A DNA stretch of 64,000 bases from Microbacterium ulmi (lineage in GTDB: Bacteria; Actinomycetota; Actinomycetes; Actinomycetales; Microbacteriaceae), in assembly GCF_011759705.1 (NCBI RefSeq), contig NZ_JAAOZF010000002.1, positions 186,001-250,000 on the forward strand, written 5' to 3'. The first letter of the stretch is position 1. Each line of letters opens with the position of its first letter. The translations under genes were made by a program, and so were the position numbers. Shown here piece after piece: positions 42,797-50,554 of the stretch. The notes below the pieces were generated by a model. It did not search any database, had not been told where the DNA came from, and saw nothing but the letters and a program-made list of their open reading frames with translations.

Positions 42797-42802
42797 TAGG
42801 CT
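42797..42802 (+). promoter_or_regulatory. -10 element for lnt
   Basis: TAGGCT, 7 bases before GTG 42810. Confidence 0.5.
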
Positions 42803-42809
42803 CTTCTCC

Positions 42810-44396
42810 GTGCCCGCGACCCGCCCGATCCTGCCACTGTGGGCGGCCGTCGTCGCAGCGGCAGCGGGCGGCCTCGTCCTGACGCTCGCGTTCCCTGCCC
42901 TCGCGTGGTGGCCCGTCGTGTTCGCGGCGGTGCCGCTCGTGCTCGTGAGCCTGGCCGGTCGCCGTGCATGGTCGGCGCTGCTCGTCGGCTTCGCCTTCGG
43001 CGCGGCGTTCTTCCTCGTGAACCTCTCGTTCACGGCGCGCTACCTCGGTCCCGTGCCCTGGATCGCGCTCTCGATGCTCGAGGCGATCCTCACGGCCGTG
43101 TGCGCCATCCCGATCGCCCTCGCGTACCGCTGGATGCCGCGGGCGAGCTCGGGGCGCTGGGTGCGGCTCATCGCACTGCCCGCCGTCGTGGCGGGGCTCT
43201 GGACGATGCGCGAGCAGCTGCTCGGGTCCTTCCCGTACGGCGGCTTCCCGTGGGGTCGCATCGGCGTGACGCAGGCGAACGGCCCGCTCGCCGATGTCAC
43301 GTCGTGGGTGGGGATGTCGGGCCTGACGTTCCTCGTCGTCTTCGTGTGCGCCGCTGCGATCGAGTGGGCGCGCATCCGTTGGTTCGCAGACCTGCGCACG
43401 GCCCTGCCGGCCGTCGTGACGGCCCTCGTGCTGGTCGCGCTTCCCCAGTTCCCGACGGCGGCCGCAGGATCGCTCCGCGTCGGCGCCGTGCAGGGGAACG
43501 GCCCGGCAGGCTACTTCGACGATCGCGGCCCGTACGACGTCTTGAACGCGCAGCTGGAGGCGACCGAGCCGCTCGTCGGCGAGGACCTCGACGTGGTCCT
43601 GTGGCCGGAGGGAGGCGTGGACGGCGACCCCACGCAGAGCCTCGTCGCATCGACGGCGCTCGACGCCCTCGCGCGTCGCGTCGACGCTCCGCTCATCGTG
43701 AGCGCCGTGACGCAGCGCGGCGAGCTGTACTTCAACTCGTCGCTGCTGTGGGAGGCGGGCGCCGACAATCCCGTGCAGATGTACGACAAGCGGCATCCCG
43801 TGCCGTTCGGCGAGTACGTGCCGGACCGGCCGGTCTACAGCTTCTTCGCGCCCGACCTCATCGGCCTCATCCAGCGCGAGTACACCCCCGGCACGGTGCC
43901 GCCGATCTTCGACCTCGACGGCGTGGGGGTCGGTCTCGCGATCTGCTTCGACGTCATCTACGACGACGTCATCTGGGACGGCGCGAAGGCCGGAGCCCAG
44001 GTGTTCATGTTCCAGACGAACAACGCCGACTTCCGGGGCACGAGCGAGAACCTGCAGCAGCTCGCCTTCGCCCGCATGCGCGCGATCGAGACGGGACGGT
44101 CGGTCGTCAACATCTCGACCGTCGGCACGAGCCAGATCATCGCCCCCGACGGCTCGGAGATCAGCGGACTGCCTGCGGACGTCGCAGGGCATCTCCTGAG
44201 CGACGTGCCGCTGCGGACGGGGCTCACCCCCGCCGTCGTCATCGGGCCGTTCCTGCAGCTCGTGCTGGGCGGCGGGAGCCTCGTGGCGGTCGCCGCATTC
44301 GGCATCGCAGCGCGGCTCGCCCCCCCGGCGCAACGCGAAGACGCCGGCCTCCGAGGAGACCGGCGTCGCGTGAAGAGGTCCGGGATCAGGCTGTGA
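42810..44396 (+). CDS. lnt: Apolipoprotein N-acyltransferase
   Basis: A 528-residue membrane enzyme. About six N-terminal helices (residues 1-210) are followed by a periplasmic nitrilase domain. The triad is Glu in VLWPEGG, Lys in YDKRHPVPFGEYVP and Cys in LAICFDVIYD. A last helix (FLQLVLGGGSLVAVAAFGIA) precedes a basic tail. It adds the third acyl chain to lipoproteins such as the FKBP at 35409. The 3' end overlaps rbpA tail to tail by 11 bases. Confidence 0.92.
   Translation: MPATRPILPLWAAVVAAAAGGLVLTLAFPALAWWPVVFAAVPLVLVSLAGRRAWSALLVGFAFGAAFFLVNLSFTARYLGPVPWIALSMLEAILTAVCAIPIALAYRWMPRASSGRWVRLIALPAVVAGLWTMREQLLGSFPYGGFPWGRIGVTQANGPLADVTSWVGMSGLTFLVVFVCAAAIEWARIRWFADLRTALPAVVTALVLVALPQFPTAAAGSLRVGAVQGNGPAGYFDDRGPYDVLNAQLEATEPLVGEDLDVVLWPEGGVDGDPTQSLVASTALDALARRVDAPLIVSAVTQRGELYFNSSLLWEAGADNPVQMYDKRHPVPFGEYVPDRPVYSFFAPDLIGLIQREYTPGTVPPIFDLDGVGVGLAICFDVIYDDVIWDGAKAGAQVFMFQTNNADFRGTSENLQQLAFARMRAIETGRSVVNISTVGTSQIIAPDGSEISGLPADVAGHLLSDVPLRTGLTPAVVIGPFLQLVLGGGSLVAVAAFGIAARLAPPAQREDAGLRGDRRRVKRSGIRL
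44340..44367. terminator. Terminator within the 3' end of lnt
   Basis: Eight-bp arms GACGCCGG (44340-44347) and CCGGCGTC (44360-44367) with a small CCT/AGG inner stem. It lies inside the last lnt codons and just beyond the convergent rbpA stop, so it may end rbpA transcription. Confidence 0.5.
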
Positions 44397-44769
44397 GCTT
44401 GTCGGCTGGGCCCTCGGCGGCGCCCCGTCGGGAGCGCACGTAGGCGAGGCGCTCCTCCAGGAGCTCCTCGAGCTCGGGGAGCGACCTGCGCTCCAGCAGC
44501 ATGTCCCAGTGACTGCGGGGCGTCTTGTCGCCGGAGTGGTCGACCGTCGCGGTCGTGCCGTCGCCGATCTGACGCAGCGCCTCGGCACCGCACGTGCGGC
44601 ACTCCCAGGCCTCGGGGACCTCTGCGTCTGCAGCGAACGTCAGGGTGGTGTCACGTCCGCACGACGTACAGGTATAGGTGTGCTGTGCGCGCTCATGGAA
44701 CACGACGCCCTCTTCGCTCTGCAAGCTCTGGGCGCCGAGTCGGATGCCGCGCAGACTGCGGTCTGCCAT
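44386..44769 (-). CDS. rbpA: RNA polymerase-binding protein RbpA
   Basis: A 127-residue actinobacterial transcription factor. The N-terminus MADRSLRGIRLGAQSLQSEEG is shortened here to its family hallmark, followed by a zinc-type core with CTSCG and CRTCG and a C-terminal sigma-interaction helix (PRSHWDMLLERRSLPELEELL). It stabilises RNA polymerase-sigma-A promoter complexes. Convergent with lnt, as in many actinobacteria. Confidence 0.95.
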   Translation of the reverse strand: MADRSLRGIRLGAQSLQSEEGVVFHERAQHTYTCTSCGRDTTLTFAADAEVPEAWECRTCGAEALRQIGDGTTATVDHSGDKTPRSHWDMLLERRSLPELEELLEERLAYVRSRRGAAEGPADKLTA

Positions 44770-44864
44770 TGTGTGGTCCTCTCGTCGCGGTATCAGGTAT
44801 AACGAAGCGACCTGAGGGGATCATCCGAACGGGGCGCGCTGAGGGGGCATTCACAGTGGATGCA

Positions 44865-44887
44865 CAGGGGCTGGAATCCGGCCCCTG
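44865..44887 (-). terminator. Terminator of the NfeD-SPFH-GDPD operon
   Basis: Seven-bp arms CAGGGGC (44865-44871) and GCCCCTG (44881-44887), 18 bases past the GDPD stop codon on the minus strand. Confidence 0.55.
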
Positions 44888-44905
44888 GCTGGTGTTTCTC
44901 TCGCT

Positions 44906-45682
44906 TCAGCGCAGTGTCGCGATGGCGACGTCGGCGCGGTCGGTCACGATGCCGTCGACGCCGAGCGCGACGAGCCTGCGCATGTCGTCGGGATCGTCGA
45001 CCGTCCACACGTGCACTTCGACGCCGTTCTCGTGCGCCGCGTCGACGAGGCGTCGGGAGAGCACGCGAAGGCTGCCGTGCCGCTCGGGGATCTGGAGTGC
45101 GTCGACGGACTGCAGCGTGCGGGCGGCGAGCCGTCGCGAGCGGAGGGCGACCGCCGAGAGGAGCCGAGCGATCGTCGCGGTGCCGGCGGAGGTCGCGGGA
45201 CGGATGCCGCGTCCCGCGCGCTGCGCGGCATCCAGCGCGATCCGGCGCCTCTCGTCCGAGAAGCTCGTGAGCAGGACCCGCTCGCCGTGACCGGCGACGA
45301 TGCGCCCGACCGGCTCTGCGGCGTTCGCAGCCTTCACGTCGAGGTTGAAGCGCGTCGTGGGGAAGGCGTCGAGCGCCTGCGCGAGCGTGATGAGCCCGCC
45401 CCGCGTCGCCATGAGATCGAAGAGCTCGCGCTCTGTCACGTCGGCGATGCGGCGAGGGTCGCCCGTCACGCGCGAGAGGTCGTCGTCGTGGAACAGGATG
45501 ACCGTGCCGTCGCTCGTGAGGTGGCAGTCGGACTCGACGTACACCGCGCCAGCGGCGTGGGCGGCCGCGACGGCCGCGAACGAGTTCTCGGCGATGCCGT
45601 GGGACGCGGCATCCGGGGTCACGAGTCCGCGGTGGGCGAGCACTCGCGGCGTCGCAGAGCCCTCGAACCAGGGGTGCGTCAC
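44906..45682 (-). CDS. Glycerophosphodiester phosphodiesterase
   Basis: A 258-residue GDPD TIM barrel. It has RVLAHRGL, the metal-binding Glu/Asp in ENSFAA and YVESDCH, the second catalytic His in LFHDDDLSRVTG and a C-terminal VHVWTVDDPDDMRRL. It hydrolyses glycerophosphodiesters to glycerol-3-phosphate and an alcohol. Cytosolic by sequence. The GTG start overlaps the SPFH stop (GTGA), so it is the last gene of that operon. Confidence 0.9.
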   Translation of the reverse strand: MTHPWFEGSATPRVLAHRGLVTPDAASHGIAENSFAAVAAAHAAGAVYVESDCHLTSDGTVILFHDDDLSRVTGDPRRIADVTERELFDLMATRGGLITLAQALDAFPTTRFNLDVKAANAAEPVGRIVAGHGERVLLTSFSDERRRIALDAAQRAGRGIRPATSAGTATIARLLSAVALRSRRLAARTLQSVDALQIPERHGSLRVLSRRLVDAAHENGVEVHVWTVDDPDDMRRLVALGVDGIVTDRADVAIATLR

Positions 45683-46662
45683 GGCGCGGGGGAGGAAGGC
45701 TCGGCGCGGGGCGCGGCATCCTTCTCCGCGGTCGCGGCGTTCTCCGTGCTCGCGCCCTTCTCCGCCGTCGCGCCGCCGAACGCGCCGCTGAGCCCTTTCA
45801 GCGCGTCGGTGAGCTCGCTCGGAACGATCCAGAGCTTGCTGGACGCGCTCGCGGCGATCTTCGGCAGCGTCTGGAGGTACTCGTAGGCGAGGAGCTTCTC
45901 GTCGGGGTTGCCGTTGTGGATCGCCCGGAAGACCGTCTCGATCGCTTCCGCCTCGCCCTGCGCGCGCAGGACGGCGGCCTGCTTGTCGCCCTCGGCGCGC
46001 AGGATCTCGGCTTGGCGGCGGCCCTCCGCCTCGAGGATCTGGGACTGCTTCGAGCCTTCGGACGTGAGGATGACGGCGCGGCGGTCGCGCTCCGCGCGCA
46101 TCTGCTTCTCCATGGAGTCCTGGATCGAGTGCGGCGGGTCGATCGCCTTCAGCTCGACGCGCGAGACGCGCAGGCCCCACTTGCCCGTCGCCTCGTCGAG
46201 GACGAGGCGCAGCTGCCCGTTGATCTCGTCGCGGCTCGTGAGCGCCTCCTCGAGGTTGAGGCCGCCCACGACGTTGCGGAGCGTGGTCGTCGTGAGCTGC
46301 TCGACGGCGCTCAGGTAGTTCGCGATCTCGTACGTCGCCGCGCGCGCGTCGGTCACCTGGAAGTACACGACGGTGTCGATCGAGACGACGAGGTTGTCCT
46401 CCGTGATGACGGGCTGCGGCGGGAAGGAGACGACCTGCTCGCGCATGTCGACGAGCGGCCGCAGCCGGTCGATGAACGGCACGAGGAGATTGAGGCCGGG
46501 CGCCAGCGTGCGCTGATATCGGCCCAGCCGCTCCACGATCCCCGCGTACGCCTGCGGGATGATGCGGATCGAACGGAAGACCACGACGATCACGAAGATC
46601 GCCAGGACGATCAGCAGGACGATCACGAAGATCTGCCCGACGAATGCTCCGATGTCAACCAT
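45679..46662 (-). CDS. SPFH/Band 7 (stomatin/prohibitin) membrane protein
   Basis: A 327-residue protein: one N-terminal membrane helix (FVIVLLIVLAIFVIVVVF), an SPFH domain (RIIPQAYAGIVERLGRYQRT through ATGKWGLRVSRVELK), a long coiled coil rich in Ala/Glu/Arg (residues 200-255) and an Ala/Glu tail. Paired with NfeD as in the QmcA/YbbK-NfeD systems that organise membrane microdomains. ATG 46662 directly before VDIGAF is chosen; the upstream extension is Pro/Ser-rich and not conserved. Confidence 0.9.
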   Translation of the reverse strand: MVDIGAFVGQIFVIVLLIVLAIFVIVVVFRSIRIIPQAYAGIVERLGRYQRTLAPGLNLLVPFIDRLRPLVDMREQVVSFPPQPVITEDNLVVSIDTVVYFQVTDARAATYEIANYLSAVEQLTTTTLRNVVGGLNLEEALTSRDEINGQLRLVLDEATGKWGLRVSRVELKAIDPPHSIQDSMEKQMRAERDRRAVILTSEGSKQSQILEAEGRRQAEILRAEGDKQAAVLRAQGEAEAIETVFRAIHNGNPDEKLLAYEYLQTLPKIAASASSKLWIVPSELTDALKGLSGAFGGATAEKGASTENAATAEKDAAPRAEPSSPAP

Positions 46663-47161
46663 CGTCTGCGGTCCTCTCTCGGGGGGGTTCTTGCGAGGCG
46701 GGTGCGACCTCGACGGTCGCTCCGAGGACGGCGACAACGTGCACGCGCGTGCCCACGTCGAGCGTCGTCCCCGGGGCGGAGTCGGCGAGTCGCGCGGTCC
46801 AGGTCTCGCCGTTGTCGAGCCGGACGGACCCGTGCACGGACGTGACGGGAACGACGACCCGGCCGAGCATCCCGAAGAGCGCGTCGACGTTCATGGGCAC
46901 GGCTTCCGAGCCGCGGTGGAGCAGCCTCAGCAGCAGCGGCCGGATCGTGAACAGCAGTAGGGCCGACAGAGCGGCGGCGAGCCCCACCTGCAGCCACCAC
47001 GGACCGCCGAGCAGGTTGGTGCCGAGACCCCCGATGAGGGAGCCGGCCGCGAGCATGAGGAACGTGAACTCGAGGGTCAGCAACTCGATGATGATGAACA
47101 GGAGCGCGAGCACGAGCCATGCGATCCAGATGTACTCCGTGAGATCCGGCAGCAGCGCCAC
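46655..47161 (-). CDS. NfeD-like membrane protein with C-terminal OB fold
   Basis: A 168-residue protein with helices at WIAWLVLALLFIIIELLTL, a Gly-rich second hairpin and WWLQVGLAAALSALLLFTI, then a cytosolic OB domain (GMLGRVVVPVTSVHGSVRLDNG, cut here to its motif). It partners the SPFH protein; the genes overlap by 8 bases. GTG 47161 is chosen: GGAGG precedes it and the predicted TAGGGT promoter box lies inside the longer ATG 47197 reading. Confidence 0.85.
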   Translation of the reverse strand: MALLPDLTEYIWIAWLVLALLFIIIELLTLEFTFLMLAAGSLIGGLGTNLLGGPWWLQVGLAAALSALLLFTIRPLLLRLLHRGSEAVPMNVDALFGMLGRVVVPVTSVHGSVRLDNGETWTARLADSAPGTTLDVGTRVHVVAVLGATVEVAPASQEPPRERTADDG

Positions 47162-47187
47162 ATCGCCTCCGTTCGGCCCGTGATGGA

Positions 47188-47193
47188 ACCCTA
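47188..47193 (-). promoter_or_regulatory. -10 element for NfeD-SPFH-GDPD
   Basis: TAGGGT on the minus strand, leader of about 20 bases to GTG 47161. Confidence 0.4.
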
Positions 47194-47221
47194 ACATCGG
47201 GGTCGGGGCATACGCCGTTGC

Positions 47222-47227
47222 TAGGCT
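47222..47227 (+). promoter_or_regulatory. -10 element for the SDR at 47293
   Basis: TAGGCT; gives a leader near 60 bases ending in AGGAG at 47281-47285. Confidence 0.4.
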
Positions 47228-47292
47228 CGACGTGGCCGTCGCCGCCCGCTCAGGGCCTGTGCAACACACTCGAACCATCCAGGAGCCGTTCC

Positions 47293-48057
47293 ATGTCCCA
47301 GATCCTCCCTGCCGGCTCGCTGACCGGGAAGACCGCCCTCGTCACGGGGTCGTCGCGCGGAATCGGCGCAGACACCGTGCGCTACTTCGCCGAGGCGGGC
47401 GCGAGCGTCGTCGTCAACTTCCGCAACAAGGCGCCGCGGGCGCAGAAGCTCGCGAACGACCTGCGGGCGCTCGGGGTCGAGGTGCTCGTCGTCGGCGCCG
47501 ACCTGACGGATGCCGATTCCGTGCAGGCCATGTTCGACGAGGTCGCGCGCACGTTCGGCTCTCTCGACGTCCTCGTGCTCAACGCCTCGGGCGGCATGGA
47601 GGCCGGCATGGCGGAGGACTACGCGCTGCAGCTCAACCGCGATGCGCAGGTGCGCGTGCTGGAGACGGCGCTGCCGCTGCTCGGCGAGGGTTCGCGCGTC
47701 GTGTTCGTCACGAGCCACCAGGCCCACTTCATCCGCACGACCCCGACGATGCCCGAGTACGAGCCGGTCGCGCTCTCGAAGCGCGCGGGGGAGGACGCTC
47801 TGCGAGAGCGCATCCCGTCGCTGGAGGAGAAGGGCATCGGCTTCACGGTCGTCTCGGGCGACATGATCGAGGGCACGATCACCGCGACCCTCCTCGAGCG
47901 GGCGAACCCCGGCGCGATCGCCGCGCGCCGCGAAGACGCCGGCAAGCTCTACAACGTCGCCGAGTTCGCAGCCGAGGTCGCCCGTGCCGCGATCGATCCC
48001 GTCCCGGCGGACAACACGCGCCTCGTCGGCGACATCGGATCGTTCGCGGGGGAGTAG
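47293..48057 (+). CDS. Short-chain dehydrogenase/reductase
   Basis: A 254-residue SDR with TGSSRGIG near residue 19, NFRNKAPRAQKLANDL (an NADP-favouring Arg/Lys-rich loop), NASGG in place of NAG, and TSHQAHF where the catalytic Ser lies. The usual YxxxK is replaced by YEPVALSKR, so Tyr and Lys are spaced eight apart. This is an atypical active site; either the Tyr is shifted or activity is lost. AGGAG precedes ATG 47293. Substrate unknown. Confidence 0.8.
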   Translation: MSQILPAGSLTGKTALVTGSSRGIGADTVRYFAEAGASVVVNFRNKAPRAQKLANDLRALGVEVLVVGADLTDADSVQAMFDEVARTFGSLDVLVLNASGGMEAGMAEDYALQLNRDAQVRVLETALPLLGEGSRVVFVTSHQAHFIRTTPTMPEYEPVALSKRAGEDALRERIPSLEEKGIGFTVVSGDMIEGTITATLLERANPGAIAARREDAGKLYNVAEFAAEVARAAIDPVPADNTRLVGDIGSFAGE

Positions 48058-48062
48058 GCGCC

Positions 48063-48108
48063 CGCACGAGGAACGGCCCCGGATCGCTCCGGGGCCGTTC
48101 CTCGTGCG
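48063..48108. terminator. Strong bidirectional terminator between SDR and HdeD genes
   Basis: A 21-bp perfect stem (48063-48083 with 48088-48108) closed by a TCGC loop, 5 bases from each stop codon. It is among the longest perfect hairpins in the window. Confidence 0.85.
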
Positions 48109-48112
48109 CGGG

Positions 48113-48670
48113 TCAGACGCCGCGGCCGAAGGTGAAGGCGCGGACGATGTTCAGGATGCCGAGCACGATCAGGGCGATGCCCAGGAGCCACCACAGGACC
48201 GCCGCGCCCCAGAAGGGCGAGAACAGAAGCGTGATGCCCGCGATGATGCTGATGATCGCGAAGAAGATCGACCATGCCTTCGACGGCGCGTCACCGAGCG
48301 TCGAGAGGGCGACGATGCCCTCGACGATCCACATGATGCCGACGAGGATGCCGAGGAACACGGCGAGCCAGGCCGTCGTCTGCGCGAGGTTCAGGAATGC
48401 GACGATGCCCGCGATGATGAACACGACGCCGAGGGCGATGTGGCCCAGGCGCGACCATCCGCCCTTGTCCTTGCTGAAGATGCCGAGCCCGGCGTAGACC
48501 AGCCCTGCCGCGATCGCGTAGATCGCGATGATGGCGGCGACAACGACGGCGGTCTTCCCCGGCCAGACGAGGATCAGGATGCCGACGATGAGAGAGAGCA
48601 CGCCTCCCACGCCGAGCGCCGTGCGGATGCCGTTGACTGCGGATTTGCCCGCTTCGGATGCGAGTGACAT
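48113..48670 (-). CDS. HdeD-family membrane protein (DUF308)
   Basis: A 185-residue protein with six regular hydrophobic helices in three hairpins, the DUF308/HdeD pattern (for example VLSLIVGILILVWPGKTA and AGIVAFLNLAQTTAWLAV). In E. coli HdeD acts in acid resistance at high density; function here is unproved. AAGGGGAC precedes the ATG. The leader contains two CTCCCAGG repeats. Confidence 0.85.
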   Translation of the reverse strand: MSLASEAGKSAVNGIRTALGVGGVLSLIVGILILVWPGKTAVVVAAIIAIYAIAAGLVYAGLGIFSKDKGGWSRLGHIALGVVFIIAGIVAFLNLAQTTAWLAVFLGILVGIMWIVEGIVALSTLGDAPSKAWSIFFAIISIIAGITLLFSPFWGAAVLWWLLGIALIVLGILNIVRAFTFGRGV

Positions 48671-48709
48671 GACTGTCCCCTTCCTGGGAGTCTCCTGGGA
48701 GATTCACCC

Positions 48710-48715
48710 AGGCTA
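48710..48715 (-). promoter_or_regulatory. -10 element for the HdeD gene
   Basis: TAGCCT on the minus strand; the leader of about 33 bases holds a direct repeat of CTCCCAGG (48683-48690 and 48694-48701 as CCTGGGAG on the plus strand). Confidence 0.4.
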
Positions 48716-48829
48716 GACCCGCAGAATGCCCCGTGGGGCGACCCCCGCGCGTGTCGCCGATGAACGGATGGTGCACTCCGATGGCACGGAGCAGTCGCGC
48801 GACGTCCTCTCCGGGTCTACTTTTGCCCC

Positions 48830-49423
48830 ATGGCGATCCTGTCTCGGGGCTTCGGCACGCGCCGCCGTGAGTCCGATCCGCGCCTTCCTCCCGGCCAGTA
48901 CCTGACCGAAGACTTCCCGGTGCTCTCGGCCGGACCCACGCCCCGCATCGACCTGGGGGAGTGGCGGTTCACCCTCCGCACCGAGAAGGGGGCCTCGACG
49001 ACCTGGACCTGGGAGGAGTTCCTCGCGCTTCCCGCCGAGGATGTCGCGACCGACATCCACTGCGTGACACGGTGGTCGAAGCTCGGCACCTCCTGGCGAG
49101 GAGTGTCGCTCGACACGATCTTCGCCGGCGTCGACAGCGATGTCACCTATGCGATGGCGCACTCGTACGGCGGGTACACGACGAACGTGCCGCTGGCCGA
49201 TCTGCTCGGCGGCAGGGCCTGGATCGCGTACGAGTTCGACGGGAAGCCGCTCGATCCCGAGCACGGCGGCCCGGCCCGGCTGCTGGTGCCTCACCTGTAC
49301 TTCTGGAAGAGCGCGAAGTGGATCCGCGCGATCGCGCTGCAGAGCCACGACGACCCGGGATTCTGGGAGCAGAACGGGTACCACCTCCACGGCGACCCCT
49401 GGACGGAGGAGCGCTACTGGTGA
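48830..49423 (+). CDS. Sulfite-oxidase-fold molybdopterin-dependent oxidoreductase
   Basis: A 197-residue single-domain enzyme of the SUOX fold. It has FPVLSAGPTPRIDLGEWRF, the Mo-coordinating Cys78 in DIHCVTRW, GTSWRGVSL, and the cofactor-contact segments HSYGGYTTNVPL and HLYFWKSAKW. It lacks the haem and dimerisation domains of sulfite oxidase, like MsrP. No Tat or Sec signal is visible, so it is probably cytosolic. It takes electrons from the flavoprotein encoded next, with which it overlaps (GTGA). Confidence 0.87.
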   Translation: MAILSRGFGTRRRESDPRLPPGQYLTEDFPVLSAGPTPRIDLGEWRFTLRTEKGASTTWTWEEFLALPAEDVATDIHCVTRWSKLGTSWRGVSLDTIFAGVDSDVTYAMAHSYGGYTTNVPLADLLGGRAWIAYEFDGKPLDPEHGGPARLLVPHLYFWKSAKWIRAIALQSHDDPGFWEQNGYHLHGDPWTEERYW

Positions 49424-50136
49424 GTGCCTCGTGGCGTCCGGCTCGTGTCGTCGAGGCGACGCTCGCCACGTCGAGCGCCAGGATCCTGAGGCTCGCTGTT
49501 CCGGGCTGGGAGGGCTCGCTCGCGGGTCAGCACGTCGACGTCCGGCTCACGGCGGAGGACGGCTACCAGGCGGTGCGCTCGTACTCCCTGGGCGACGTGA
49601 GCACCGACGAGACGATCGAGATAGCCGTCGACGAGATCCCGGAGGGAGAGGTGTCTCCGTACCTCGTCCGCGACGTCCAGCCGGGCGACGAGGTCGAAGT
49701 GCTCGGCCCCCTCGGCGGCTACTTCGTGTGGCGCGCCGGCGACGACGCACCCGTGCAGCTCATCGCGGGCGGCTCGGGCATCGTGCCGCTGCGCGCGATG
49801 ATACGGGCCCGGCTGGCCGCGGCATCCGGACCGCCCTTTCGGCTGCTGTACTCGGTGCGAGACCCGCGAGACGCGATCTATCGCGATGAGCTCGGGGAGC
49901 TTCCGGAGGAGATCCGTGTCGCGTGGGTGTACACGCGCGTGGCGCCGGCGGGGTGGCAGGGGAGGGTCGGACGACTCGACGGAGGGACCCTGGATGCTGC
50001 GGCGTTCCCCGTCGCGGACGACCCTGTCGTGTACGTGTGCGGGCCGACGGGTTTCGTCGAGTCGGTCGCCCAGAAGCTCGTGGCGCGAGGGCATCCGCCG
50101 CTGAGGATCAGGACCGAACGCTTCGGAGGTGCATGA
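49420..50136 (+). CDS. FAD-binding ferredoxin reductase-type oxidoreductase
   Basis: A 238-residue FNR-fold reductase: FAD-binding RSYSLGD, GGSGIVPLRAM as NAD(P) motif and VYVCGPTGFVE at the C-terminus. It has no [2Fe-2S] domain, so electrons go directly from FAD to a partner. The operon points to the Mo enzyme as that partner, comparable to simplified nitrate or sulfoxide reductase systems. Overlaps its neighbours on both sides. Confidence 0.87.
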   Translation: MSASWRPARVVEATLATSSARILRLAVPGWEGSLAGQHVDVRLTAEDGYQAVRSYSLGDVSTDETIEIAVDEIPEGEVSPYLVRDVQPGDEVEVLGPLGGYFVWRAGDDAPVQLIAGGSGIVPLRAMIRARLAAASGPPFRLLYSVRDPRDAIYRDELGELPEEIRVAWVYTRVAPAGWQGRVGRLDGGTLDAAAFPVADDPVVYVCGPTGFVESVAQKLVARGHPPLRIRTERFGGA

Positions 50137-50390
50137 TGCAGGTCGAGCTCGTGGACGGGAACGCGCTCGCGGGCGCGCTGACGGAGGTGTTCGCCGCCGA
50201 TGCGACGACGATCGAGGTCGAATGCGGCGGATGCGGCGCACGGCGTGCGCTCGCGGAGGCGGTCGTCGAGCGGGACGCAGCCGCGGCGATCGTGCGCTGC
50301 CGCGACTGCACGCACACGCTGCTGACGATTCTGCACGAAGGCGGAGGCATCCGTCTCGTGCTGGGGCAGGCGCGCAGCATGCGGGCCTGA
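50133..50390 (+). CDS. DUF6510-like zinc-ribbon protein
   Basis: An 85-residue protein with two cysteine pairs, CGGCG near residue 32 and CRDC near 58, spaced as a zinc ribbon or rubredoxin-like site, between hydrophobic beta segments. It occurs as the third gene after a Mo oxidoreductase and an FNR in actinobacteria. Function unknown; it may bind metal for, or carry electrons to, the Mo enzyme. Two adjacent ATG codons (50133, 50136); the first overlaps the FNR stop. Confidence 0.75.
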   Translation: MMQVELVDGNALAGALTEVFAADATTIEVECGGCGARRALAEAVVERDAAAAIVRCRDCTHTLLTILHEGGGIRLVLGQARSMRA

Positions 50391-50537
50391 CGGCGCTCCG
50401 CTCGTCGCGTCGAGCCCGGGCGCGCGTCGATGCTCGGAGCGGCTCGATCGCACCATCGGCGATGATCGAGAGAGTGCCTATACCTTCGAAGGACATCGGA
50501 GCGTGACCGCGGAATCGGCTTGTCAGAGTCGAAGAAA

Positions 50538-50543
50538 TATACT
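50538..50543 (+). promoter_or_regulatory. -10 element for the DUF222-HNH gene
   Basis: TATACT (5 of 6 to TATAAT), 11 bases before ATG 50555, in an A/T-rich patch unusual for this window. Confidence 0.5.
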
Positions 50544-50554
50544 ACCATGATCGC

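Noticed and set aside
50483..50492. CCTTCGAAGG palindrome as an operator
   Set aside because: A 10-base palindrome is common by chance, and it is over 60 bases from the next start.
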